64,000 bases of DNA from CAZMGV01 sp964621525 [NCBI: uncultured bacterium] (GTDB taxonomy: Bacteria; JAGRBM01). The position numbers and the translations under genes were made by a program. Positions 53,551-61,414 of the stretch are shown piece by piece (the stretch's first letter is position 1; each line of letters starts with the position of its first letter). The notes beneath the pieces were generated by a model, which had not been told where the DNA came from, ran no database searches, and saw only the letters and a list, made by a program, of their open reading frames with translations. The stretch is taken from assembly GCA_964621525.1 (NCBI GenBank), contig CAZUMS010000011.1, positions 1 through 64,000 on the forward strand, written 5' to 3'.

Positions 53551-53697
53551 CCTCCCCCCCCCTGTTTTTTCCGGACCCATCCGGCCTCGCGGCCACCTTC
53601 CCTGCACGCAAGGAAGGCGCATCCCCAAGGCATGATGGCTGACGGGATGGCCCTCTTTGCTTGCAGAGAGGGTGCCCCGGAGGGGCGGGTGAGTCCG
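53551..53697. repeat. Hairpin doublet block B
   Basis: This block has the same order as block A: C-run, TGTTTTTTCC, hairpin CCTTCC/GGAAGG (53596-53617), hairpin CCCTCTTTG/CAGAGAGGG (53651-53672) and the identical 23-base end at 53675-53697. Stems and loops differ from block A while remaining paired. It lies just before the AT-rich cassette. Confidence 0.85.
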
Positions 53698-53982
53698 GTC
53701 CCGCTATCAAAACCCCAGGGGTTTCAGCCGGTTAACCCCGATAACGAGGAATAGGGAGGAAAATCCCCGCGCCGCCTGCCGTTAAGGTTTCCAGGTCCGG
53801 GCCGGGCACGGGGCAAACGGGCTCCCGGCGGAGCCCCAGCCACCGGGATTAGTATAGGTTATATGACGAGAAAGGCAAGGGGGAATCGGCAAAGCGCAAA
53901 AGGGCATTGCCTCTAAGTTGAGTCATTAGGCCTGATTTTAGATTTTATTTTGGGAATCAATCCGCTAGCATCTTTAGGGCAT

Positions 53983-55542
53983 ATGGCAATTGCAAAACCA
54001 AAACCGGCGAACCGGCGGGTAATACCTGCAATCAAGGTTCATCAGTGGCTACCTGAATGGGACCGAATAAAATTTGATGCTGAAGGTTGGCAGCGCAAAC
54101 CAGAAAAGCGTCATTTCTACATTTTCTCAATTAAGGCCGCTGAATTGAAAGCACTCACAGGTATCCAGCGTAGATCAGCAAACGCAGATCAACCACGAAA
54201 ACGAGAATTAGGAATTCAGAGGCGACACGAAGAAGAAAGATCTCTGGCGATCAGAGATTTTGTTCGTTACGGCTATCCTGCATGTGATCTCAATGTAGCA
54301 CAGCGAAAAGAAGAGAAATATCGTCCACTTCTTCGGCCGGGGTGGCTGCCATCGGCAATAATTGTCAATATTCGACCAGAGAACGACGAATTCGGACATA
54401 TTTTTCAGGAAGATTTAGTTACGGTGATAGATCTACCAGATGGTGCCGCTTCTATCCAATTACCTTATGGTTTTAAAGATTCGCGATGGAGGCCAGAATC
54501 AAGTGACCAATTTCCAATTCAGGTAATCGATGGACAACACAGGCTATGGGCTTTTAATGACGTAGGAATCGACGAAAAGGGACAATTTGAAGTGCCAGTT
54601 GTGGCATTCGATAATCTGGATATTGGTTTCCAAGCGTACCTTTTCTGGTCAATTAATATTCGTCCTAAGAGGATTAAACCATCCTTAGCCTTCGATCTTT
54701 ATCCATTGCTGCGATCCCAGGACTGGCTTGATGGTTTTTCTGGACATTCGATATACCGTCAGACTCGAGCGCAAGAAATTGTCGAAAATCTATGGATGTA
54801 CCCAGAAAGTCCTTGGTATAAATCAATCGATATGCTCGGTGAAAAAACGGGGTATGTTACACAATCGGCATGGATTAATTCGTTAACCTCATCATATATT
54901 AAAAGATGGAATGATAAAGTTGATGAAGACGAAACTAGGATTGGTGGACTCTTCGGTGCGCCAAATAAAAAAGACGCATTACTAATAGGATGGAATAGAG
55001 CACAACAAGTAGCATTTCTTATTTACTTAGGAAATGAACTCAAATTTCGTGTAGCCAAAAATAGTGACTGGGCAGACAAAATAAGAGATTCGTCGGAAAA
55101 GAAAAAACCGGACCCGGCTTTCTACAGTCAAGACTCATTGCTGAATTCTGATCAAGGTGTTCGAGGTCTCTTGGCCGTCACCAACGACATATTCTGCGCT
55201 CTCTCAAGAAAGTATAAATTAAAGGAATGGCAGAGTGCGAGTGATGATATTTCTGATATAACAGATGAAGCAATTAAGATTGAATTAGCCAGTATTGAAG
55301 ATCAGGATTTCAAAAAGATAATTAAAAATATGGCGAATATACTATCGCAATTTGACTGGCGCACTTATTCTGCGGTCCCTGATGATGACAAAGCCAAAGA
55401 GCGAAAGGCCGCATATCGTGGTGGTTCAGGATATAAAGAACTCAAAAGGCACTTATTAGAGCATTTATCTGGTGAGTCGTCTGATATTGGGGAAATCGCC
55501 AGGGCACTACTTAGAAATCCAAGAAAAATCTCGCATGAGTAA
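53983..55542 (+). CDS. DGQHR-domain protein, DndB-like
   Basis: A 519-aa protein with the DGQHR signature in QVIDGQHRLWAF (residues 183-187). Further family features are the strand PVVAFDNLD after it and FWSINIRPKRIKPSLAFDL, which matches the 'F-x-x-I-N-x-x-x-K' element of DndB relatives. DGQHR proteins occur in DNA-modification clusters (Dnd and Dpd systems), where they regulate or recognise modified DNA. Composition is AT-rich: one 60-base line (55201-55260) has 20 G+C. The gene overlaps the next one by eight bases. No Dnd or Dpd enzymes are nearby, so this is not one of those systems. Confidence 0.82.
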   Translation: MAIAKPKPANRRVIPAIKVHQWLPEWDRIKFDAEGWQRKPEKRHFYIFSIKAAELKALTGIQRRSANADQPRKRELGIQRRHEEERSLAIRDFVRYGYPACDLNVAQRKEEKYRPLLRPGWLPSAIIVNIRPENDEFGHIFQEDLVTVIDLPDGAASIQLPYGFKDSRWRPESSDQFPIQVIDGQHRLWAFNDVGIDEKGQFEVPVVAFDNLDIGFQAYLFWSINIRPKRIKPSLAFDLYPLLRSQDWLDGFSGHSIYRQTRAQEIVENLWMYPESPWYKSIDMLGEKTGYVTQSAWINSLTSSYIKRWNDKVDEDETRIGGLFGAPNKKDALLIGWNRAQQVAFLIYLGNELKFRVAKNSDWADKIRDSSEKKKPDPAFYSQDSLLNSDQGVRGLLAVTNDIFCALSRKYKLKEWQSASDDISDITDEAIKIELASIEDQDFKKIIKNMANILSQFDWRTYSAVPDDDKAKERKAAYRGGSGYKELKRHLLEHLSGESSDIGEIARALLRNPRKISHE

Positions 55543-56836
55543 GAAGTTTTCCAAGGGTTCGCCGGACTTTGCAGCGGCAGTTAAAGCAGCCTCCAACGCT
55601 CGAATCGGTATCGCCCTTTCTGGACATATTGGCCCTCGATTACGAAAGGAGCAGAGATGGCTGGAGAAACTGAATATCTATTCTACAGATCCGATCAAAG
55701 CTATAAAGTCTCATTCGATAAATCATCAACAACTTACTGAGTACGTTGCTGTAGCAGGAATATTACATACGTTTGACGGTTGGTCATATCTGGGCCGGGC
55801 GTTGAATGCGCTAATGCTTTCGGACTTTTCTAGATCAATACATTTTTCGTATTATGCCGAACTTCGTGCAGCGCTTTCCATCTTGGCTCTCGAAGGAATT
55901 GGAGTTTTTAACGGCAGGAATATTTATATCGATGTGAAAGGGAGATGCCGCCTACATTCCTCACTCCCGACACATAAAGCTGTATGGAGTTATCTAGATA
56001 GTTGGGGGCGTTCGCCTAAGAGCGAAATCACCACGAAGCTTTTCAGATATCAGGGTGTCACATTCGAAGATTGGATAATCGCCTCAAAATTATCCACTGG
56101 GTCAATTGCACCACATGCATGGCTTTCATGCTGGGGTACAGATATTAAAAATTTTGCCAATGATCACTTAACCCGGAACAATGCGAGTTATCAACCGTCT
56201 CCATTGTCAGGAGACTATAAAGTTCCACTGCCTAAGATTTATGATCTAGTATGTAAGATATGGGAGTCTTTCGTCCCGACTATCGGTGGCTATGACGAAA
56301 ATAGTAATGTCGATCATCTGATTGATATGTATGAATTGTATGAAAAAAATGCGGCAGTAACGAATATTGTTAACGGTCATATCGTTCCAGGGATGCAAGT
56401 GTTAGGTATTAATACGGGGATACAAAGACTTATTATAGATCGATACAAAAATAATAAGCGTGGGACACTTGGACTTATCCTTGATTCTGGAAATCCAAAT
56501 AACAATGAACCGATTCCAGTTCAGATGATATCTAGAGCGACAATGCTACTTAAACTTGCAACATTGATGGCTAGACGCAGTATCGGCTCTTCTATAGATT
56601 TCCACAATGATGCGAAATTCTGGTGGATGACAGAGTGTGCCTATCGAGGGTTATGGAATGAAAAATCTCCACCGGCAGATATAAAATTGTGTTGGGATGA
56701 TATGAAACAGGTATTGGCGGACTTAGTCGCCGGGCAACAAAAGTCGTTAGATCGATATGATATTTCGAAAAATATAAGAGGAACTGAGAAGGTTGAGGCT
56801 TGTGAACTAATAGGGCTATACGGAATGGCAGCATGA
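55535..56836 (+). CDS. Unrecognised 433-aa protein of the DGQHR cassette
   Basis: I do not recognise this protein. It is soluble, mostly helical by appearance, and AT-rich like the gene before it. Possible landmarks are YVAVAGILHTFDGWSYLGRA near residue 70, an aromatic-rich SIHFSYYAELRAALSILA, and HAWLSCWGTDIKNFANDHL near residue 195. No known nuclease, helicase or Walker motif is visible. The ATG overlaps the DGQHR stop by eight bases, and its own stop overlaps the methylase ATG by four, so all three are translationally coupled. It could be the effector or the specificity subunit. Confidence 0.8.
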   Translation: MSKKFSKGSPDFAAAVKAASNARIGIALSGHIGPRLRKEQRWLEKLNIYSTDPIKAIKSHSINHQQLTEYVAVAGILHTFDGWSYLGRALNALMLSDFSRSIHFSYYAELRAALSILALEGIGVFNGRNIYIDVKGRCRLHSSLPTHKAVWSYLDSWGRSPKSEITTKLFRYQGVTFEDWIIASKLSTGSIAPHAWLSCWGTDIKNFANDHLTRNNASYQPSPLSGDYKVPLPKIYDLVCKIWESFVPTIGGYDENSNVDHLIDMYELYEKNAAVTNIVNGHIVPGMQVLGINTGIQRLIIDRYKNNKRGTLGLILDSGNPNNNEPIPVQMISRATMLLKLATLMARRSIGSSIDFHNDAKFWWMTECAYRGLWNEKSPPADIKLCWDDMKQVLADLVAGQQKSLDRYDISKNIRGTEKVEACELIGLYGMAA

Positions 56837-57966
56837 AATACATGGGCTCCAAACGGGCGATGCTCCAGAACGGACTTGGCGAGGAGCTCGCCAGACGGGT
56901 GCCCGAGGCTGTCAGGTTCGTTGACCTGTTCACGGGTTCCGGTGCAGTGGCGTGGCATGTGGCGACACACTGGGGGATCCCTGTTCTTGCCGTCGATTTG
57001 CAGGCCTATGCAACGGCATTGGCGGGTGCTGTCGTTTGCCGGGACACGGTCGTCGATGGGGCACAACTCAAAAACGACTGGTTCGACCGCGCGGAGGAGC
57101 TTCTCAGCGAAGCTTCCTGCTGGAATGACCTGACGGAGTTCCAGGACGATCTGGGCGAACGGATATCCAGACGCTTGGCTGACGAAGCCCGGCAGCTTTG
57201 TGAACTGCTCGGGCCAATCGGTCAGGCATACGGCGGTTATTATTACAGCCCGATGCAGGCTGCGGTCATCGAAGGGCTCAGGGCAACGCTCCCCGAAACT
57301 CCGAATGAACGGCGGGTGGCTATTGCCGCCCTGATTCAGGCTGGCAGCCGGTGCGCGGCCTCTCCGGGCCATACGGCGCAGCCGTTCAAGCCGAACAGCA
57401 CGGCGGGGAAATTCCTGCTGGAAGCGTGGCGTCGAGACGTCTGGGACGAGACTGAAAAGGCATTAAAGGCGATATCATCGCTCGCTGCGAAGGTTTCGGG
57501 AGACACGCATCAGGGCGATGCCGTGGCCCTGGTTCCCGACCTCATCCGGGAAGGGGATCTCGTTTTCCTCGATCCGCCCTATTCCGGCGTTCATTACAGC
57601 CGCTTCTATCATGTGCTGGAGACAATCGCGCGTGGTGAGATCGGCGAAGTTTCCGGCACAGGGCGCTATCCGGCACCGGAGGAACGGCCGCGTTCCGCCT
57701 TCAGCGTCATGACCGAATCGCGCGATGCCCTCGATACGCTCCTTCAGTCGATCAGCGCGGCAGGCGGAAGGGTTATTATGACTTTTCCCGCAGGCAAGGC
57801 TTCCAACGGATTGTCCGGCGTCAAAGTTAAAAATACTGCCGAAAAGTATTTCAAAATTCTCTCCCAGAAGATTTCCTCCAGGTTCAGCACCTTGGGCGGC
57901 AACCGTGAGAATCGAGATGCCCGGATTGACCGGGGAGAACTTATCCTGACGCTGCTTCCCAAATAG
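56833..57966 (+). CDS. D12-class N6-adenine DNA methyltransferase
   Basis: A 377-aa Dam-like (D12 class) methylase. YMGSKRAM at the N-terminus is the SAM-site lead-in, VDLFTGSGAVAWHVA motif I, and FLDPPYSGVHYSRFYH contains the catalytic DPPY. FSVMTESRDALDTLLQ and GGRVIMTFPAGK are later strands. Unlike its two partners it is GC-rich: line 57361-57420 has 39 G+C in 60. This methylase therefore has a different history from its partners but shares their operon. It is the probable modification enzyme of the cassette. Target sequence unknown. Confidence 0.9.
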   Translation: MKYMGSKRAMLQNGLGEELARRVPEAVRFVDLFTGSGAVAWHVATHWGIPVLAVDLQAYATALAGAVVCRDTVVDGAQLKNDWFDRAEELLSEASCWNDLTEFQDDLGERISRRLADEARQLCELLGPIGQAYGGYYYSPMQAAVIEGLRATLPETPNERRVAIAALIQAGSRCAASPGHTAQPFKPNSTAGKFLLEAWRRDVWDETEKALKAISSLAAKVSGDTHQGDAVALVPDLIREGDLVFLDPPYSGVHYSRFYHVLETIARGEIGEVSGTGRYPAPEERPRSAFSVMTESRDALDTLLQSISAAGGRVIMTFPAGKASNGLSGVKVKNTAEKYFKILSQKISSRFSTLGGNRENRDARIDRGELILTLLPK

Positions 57967-57969
57967 GCT

Positions 57970-58062
57970 CCTCCCTACTCAGGGAGGGTTTTCCGGTCCC
58001 GTCATTCAGCTCCCGGTTCCCCCTCCCTGGGTATAGGGAGGGGGCAGGGGGGAGAGTCCGTT
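57970..58062. repeat. Hairpin doublet after the methylase
   Basis: CCTCCCT/AGGGAGG (57970-57987, loop ACTC) is followed by TTTTCC and probably terminates the methylase transcript. CCCCCTCCCT/AGGGAGGGGG (58019-58044, loop GGGTAT) and the tail GGGGGGAGAGTCCG follow. The second stem is identical to 51634-51659. The region is the right-hand bracket of the cassette. Confidence 0.85.
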
Positions 58063-58119
58063 CGCGTCCCATCCCCCCATTTCGCTCCGTCCGTTCGGCT
58101 GCGGTATACTCCCTCCCCG

Positions 58120-58497
58120 ATGGAAGCAGAGAAACAGCAGGGCCCCGGTGTTCCGCTGCCGCCGGACGCGATCGAGCGCCGGCTGGGGAGCCCCGGCGTG
58201 CTGGCCGGTATCCGGCGGCGGCTGGAGGCGGCGTTCGGCGCGCGCCTGAAGGACGTGATCCTCTACGGCTCCACGGTCCGGGGCGACGACGAGCCGGACA
58301 GCGACATCGACCTGCTGGTGCTGGTTTCGGAACCCTACGACTGGGGCCGGGACTGGGACCTGGCCTACGATGCCCTTTACGACATTTACCTCATCGGCGG
58401 CCGCCCGCTGTCGATCAAGGTCAAGACGCTGGCGCAGTACGAGACCTCGCCGATGCCGTTCTACCGGAACGTCCACCGCGAGGGGCTTCACCTTTGA
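58120..58497 (+). CDS. MNT-type nucleotidyltransferase (antitoxin)
   Basis: A 125-aa minimal nucleotidyltransferase. YGSTVRGDDEPDSDIDLLV contains the GS...DxD catalytic motif. It stands directly before a HEPN-domain gene that starts in its stop codon. MNT/HEPN pairs are toxin-antitoxin modules in which the nucleotidyltransferase neutralises the HEPN RNase, in known cases by adding AMP. Assignment of antitoxin role follows that family knowledge. Confidence 0.85.
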   Translation: MEAEKQQGPGVPLPPDAIERRLGSPGVLAGIRRRLEAAFGARLKDVILYGSTVRGDDEPDSDIDLLVLVSEPYDWGRDWDLAYDALYDIYLIGGRPLSIKVKTLAQYETSPMPFYRNVHREGLHL

Positions 58498-58907
58498 CCG
58501 AGGCGGCGGGAATTCTCTGGAACAAGTCGGTCCGCAAGCTGCGGGCGGCGGAAACCCTTTTTGCGGAAGGGGATTACGGATCGGCGTCGGGCCTCGCCTA
58601 TTTCGCTGCGTTCAATGCGGTGTCGGCGCTGTTCCTGCTGGATGGGCTTGAGTTCCGCAAGCATTCCCAGGTCCAGTCGGCCGTGTTCGTCGAACTGGCG
58701 AGAAAGGGCCGCTGGCCCGAAGAACTGGCACGGGGATTCCGCAAGCTCGGCGAACTCCGCGCGGAAGACGATTACGAAACCGCCCCGGAATGCACGGAGT
58801 CCACCGGCAAGGAGGCGCTCCGCATGGCGGAGGCGATCCTCCGGCAGGTGAGCCGGGAGCGTCCGGGCCTGTTCGTTCTCTGGGACGAGGACGACGTGAG
58901 CCGATGA
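58494..58907 (+). CDS. HEPN-domain protein (toxin)
   Basis: A 137-aa all-helical HEPN protein. SASGLAYFAAFNAVSALFLL corresponds to the HEPN helix usually written as 'S-R-A-Y-Y-A-x-F', and FRKHSQVQ is the conserved loop after it. The TTG start overlaps the MNT stop. Its own stop overlaps the pyruvate kinase ATG, so three genes are read as one coupled unit. The classical R-x4-6-H RNase motif is not clear, so catalytic activity is uncertain. Confidence 0.8.
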   Translation: MTEAAGILWNKSVRKLRAAETLFAEGDYGSASGLAYFAAFNAVSALFLLDGLEFRKHSQVQSAVFVELARKGRWPEELARGFRKLGELRAEDDYETAPECTESTGKEALRMAEAILRQVSRERPGLFVLWDEDDVSR

Positions 58908-60322
58908 AACCATTCAACCGCACCAAGATCGTGGCGACGCTGGGCCCTTCCGCGAACAGCGTGGAACGGATCCGGGAGCTGATCCGCGCCGGGGCGGACG
59001 GCTTCCGGCTGAACTTCTCGCACGGGGACGGGGCGCAGCTGGAGCCGCTTGTCCAGGCGGTGCGCGAGGCGGTGAAGGCCGAGCGGGTGCACATCCCCGT
59101 GCTGGCCGACATCCAGGGGCCCAAGCTCCGGATCGGCCGGATGCCCAAGGAGGGCGTCACGCTGGTGGAGGGGGAGCCGCTCGTTCTCACCGAACGGCCG
59201 CTCCCGGAGGGCAGCGCCCATGAAATCCACTCCCCCTACGAATACCTGACGAAGGACATTAAGGCCGGGGCGAGGATCCTGCTCGCCGACGGGACTATCG
59301 AACTGAAAGCCGAAGCGGTCTCGGGCCAGGACATCCGGTGCCGCATCGTCACGGGCGGCCGCCTTTATTCCAACAAGGGGCTCAACCTGCCGGGGACGAA
59401 GCTCTCGGTGGAGACGCTGACGGCAAAGGACCGGCTGGACCTCGAATACATCGCCCGGCGGGGCCTCGACATGGTGGCGATCTCGTTCGTCCGGTCGGCG
59501 GAGGATGTCGAGCTGGCGCGGCGGCTCCTTGGCGGCGGGCGGAAGATCCCCGTGATGGCGAAGCTGGAGCGGCCGGAGGCGCTGGACCATCTGGACGACA
59601 TTCTGGAGGCTTCCGACGGCGTGATGGTGGCGCGCGGCGATCTGGGCGTCGAACTCGACTTCGAACGGGTGCCGCTCCTCCAGAAACGCATCCTGGAGCG
59701 GGCCGCCGTGCGCGGTAAGTGGGCCATCGTCGCCACGCAGATGCTGGGCTCCATGGTCCTGAACCGGCGGCCCACGCGGGCGGAGGTGTCCGACGTGGCG
59801 AACGCCGTGCTGGACGGCGCCGACGCGGTGATGCTCTCGGAGGAGACCGCCGCGGGGAACCACCCGGTCGAGGCGGTGGACGCCATGGCGCGGATTTCCC
59901 GCGAGGCCGAGACGGCCGACCACACGGCCCCGGTGAAGTTCGACGCCGACATTGTGTCGTTCGCCGCCGGGGCGGCCGGGGCGGCGGTCTCCGCCGCCGA
60001 GCGGCTGAACGCGAAGGCCATCGTCGCGCTCGCGGGCTCGGGCCTCACGGCGCTGCTCGTTTCCAAGTGGCGGCCGCGCCTCCCGGTGCTCGCGCTGTCC
60101 GCCCACGAGCCCACGCTCCGCCGCCTCAACGTCCTGCGCGGCGTGATCCCGGTGCCGATCGGCGAGCGCGCCGACATGGAGCGGCAGCTCGAATCGGCCG
60201 ACCGGTATCTCACCCGCGAGGGCTGGGCCCGGCCCGGCGACACGGTGGTGGTCGTCGCGGCGGTGCCGCTCGGCGAGGGCAAGGAAACGAACTCGATCCG
60301 GTTCCACAAGGTGAGGGCGTGA
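58904..60322 (+). CDS. pyk: Pyruvate kinase
   Basis: A 472-aa glycolytic enzyme making pyruvate and ATP from phosphoenolpyruvate and ADP. TKIVATLGPSA is the N-terminal signature, LNFSHGD and VLADIQGPKLRIG are substrate segments, and IPVMAKLERPEAL holds the catalytic lysine. DGVMVARGDLGVEL is the magnesium site, and MLSEETAAGNHPVEAV completes the barrel. The ATG overlaps the HEPN stop (ATGA). Length is normal. This core metabolic gene following a toxin-antitoxin pair is unusual. Confidence 0.95.
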   Translation: MKPFNRTKIVATLGPSANSVERIRELIRAGADGFRLNFSHGDGAQLEPLVQAVREAVKAERVHIPVLADIQGPKLRIGRMPKEGVTLVEGEPLVLTERPLPEGSAHEIHSPYEYLTKDIKAGARILLADGTIELKAEAVSGQDIRCRIVTGGRLYSNKGLNLPGTKLSVETLTAKDRLDLEYIARRGLDMVAISFVRSAEDVELARRLLGGGRKIPVMAKLERPEALDHLDDILEASDGVMVARGDLGVELDFERVPLLQKRILERAAVRGKWAIVATQMLGSMVLNRRPTRAEVSDVANAVLDGADAVMLSEETAAGNHPVEAVDAMARISREAETADHTAPVKFDADIVSFAAGAAGAAVSAAERLNAKAIVALAGSGLTALLVSKWRPRLPVLALSAHEPTLRRLNVLRGVIPVPIGERADMERQLESADRYLTREGWARPGDTVVVVAAVPLGEGKETNSIRFHKVRA

Positions 60323-60356
60323 ACTCCCGGCGCTTCGCCGCTTCCCTCACCCCCGT

Positions 60357-60412
60357 CCCCTCTCCCGTGAATCGGGAGAGGGGCGTTGTCCCTCCCGATT
60401 CACGGGAGGGAC
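60357..60412. repeat. Inverted hairpin pair
   Basis: CCCCTCTCCCG/CGGGAGAGGGG (60357-60383, loop TGAAT) and GTCCCTCCCG/CGGGAGGGAC (60388-60412, loop ATTCA) are near reverse complements of each other, loops included. The pair follows the pyk stop and ends at the tail GGCGAGCGCAGCGGGC. It is the most symmetric member of the hairpin family. Confidence 0.87.
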
Positions 60413-60455
60413 GGCGAGCGCAGCGGGCAGGGTGGGGCGCCGCCCAGGAGCCCGC

Positions 60456-61310
60456 GTGAACTCCCAGCTCTTCGCCCTCGGTTTCCGGCCCGACGATCCG
60501 CAGCAGCTCTACACGCTGCTGTCGGTGGCGGCCGAGCGCTCGCTCCCCGTGCTGGGGAGCCCGAAGGGCGCCGAGCACCGCCTCTACGTGGACCCGAGCG
60601 GCGCGGCCCTCGCCGTGCACCGCTCCTCCGGGAAGATCGACGCCCTGACGCCGTGGCTGGAGAGCGACACGGTCTGGCCGCTGGACGTGACCGGCTTTGT
60701 CCCCGACCCGGAGACGGTCCACTGGTCCGGCGCGAAGGGAACCGTGCTGGCCCCGGACGGGCCGGTGCCGGGCGTGACGGTTCACATCAAGGATGTTTCC
60801 GCGTGGCGGCCGCTTCTCCAGAAGGGCGGCCGGTTCATGCTCCAGATGGCGGTGATCGGGGACGACGTGCAGGTGTTTTCCACGCCGGACGAACTCGGCG
60901 CCTCGCTCCGGGCGGCGTTCGGGAAAAACGAGCGGGGCGAGGAACTTGCGCTCCCCCGGAGCTTCATCCTGCCGACGGGCAGCGCCGCCGGCGGCGGGAC
61001 GGGCCCGAAACCGGCGGGCGGCGGGAAACTCTCCGATATCGCCACGGCGCTCATCGCCGGCACCGTCACCGCCTTCGAGACGCGCGAGAACACGCTCTGC
61101 CGCAAACCGTTCCGGGTGGCCCGGATCGTGGCGGCCGGTCTCGACACGGAGGTCGCCTTCTGGAAGACCCGCGACGGCAGGGAGCCCCGGCCGGGGGAGG
61201 AGCTCCTCGCGCACTCGTGGCTCGCCGGGACGCCGCTCGGTGTCACGCCGCCGGAGGAGGCCGCGCCGGGCGGGCTCCTGTCGAAACTTTTTTCGCTCCG
61301 CGCCCGGTGA
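60456..61310 (+). CDS. Hypothetical protein, 284 aa
   Basis: I do not recognise a family. The protein is cytoplasmic and very GC-rich. It contains a central glycine/alanine linker (about residues 170-190) and alternating strands such as AEHRLYVDPSGAALAVH. The GTG start is supported by AGGAG. It lies between the hairpin pair and a peroxiredoxin gene. No conserved catalytic motif was spotted. Confidence 0.65.
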   Translation: MNSQLFALGFRPDDPQQLYTLLSVAAERSLPVLGSPKGAEHRLYVDPSGAALAVHRSSGKIDALTPWLESDTVWPLDVTGFVPDPETVHWSGAKGTVLAPDGPVPGVTVHIKDVSAWRPLLQKGGRFMLQMAVIGDDVQVFSTPDELGASLRAAFGKNERGEELALPRSFILPTGSAAGGGTGPKPAGGGKLSDIATALIAGTVTAFETRENTLCRKPFRVARIVAAGLDTEVAFWKTRDGREPRPGEELLAHSWLAGTPLGVTPPEEAAPGGLLSKLFSLRAR

Positions 61311-61414
61311 GGGCGCATTTTCACGGACACGGGGCCTTTACTCCGGCGCGGCGGTGTCCCTAGCCTTTGCTCCCAGACGGCCGCTCTTCAGCGGCGGAGG
61401 GAGAGATTCCAGTC

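Larger units (their letters stand above)
53195..53982. other. Long intergenic region with two hairpin doublets and the promoter of the AT-rich cassette
   Basis: No gene is supported. The left part holds the parA promoter (leftward). Two related blocks follow, 53305-53467 and 53551-53697. Each begins with a C-run and TGTTTTTTCC, contains two hairpins and ends with the same 23 bases (53445-53467 and 53675-53697). From about 53860 the base composition turns AT-rich, and the promoter of the DGQHR gene must lie there. A Shine-Dalgarno-like AGGG precedes the ATG at 53983. Confidence 0.6.

Noticed and set aside
53305-53697. Possible CRISPR-like repeats
   Set aside because: There are only two blocks with unequal internal sequences and hairpin stems that differ. 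No regular spacer-repeat pattern and no cas genes are present.
53560-57990. Composite transposon or integrase-borne island
   Set aside because: No transposase, integrase, terminal inverted repeats with target duplication or tRNA attachment site are visible around the AT-rich genes. Only the hairpin elements flank it.
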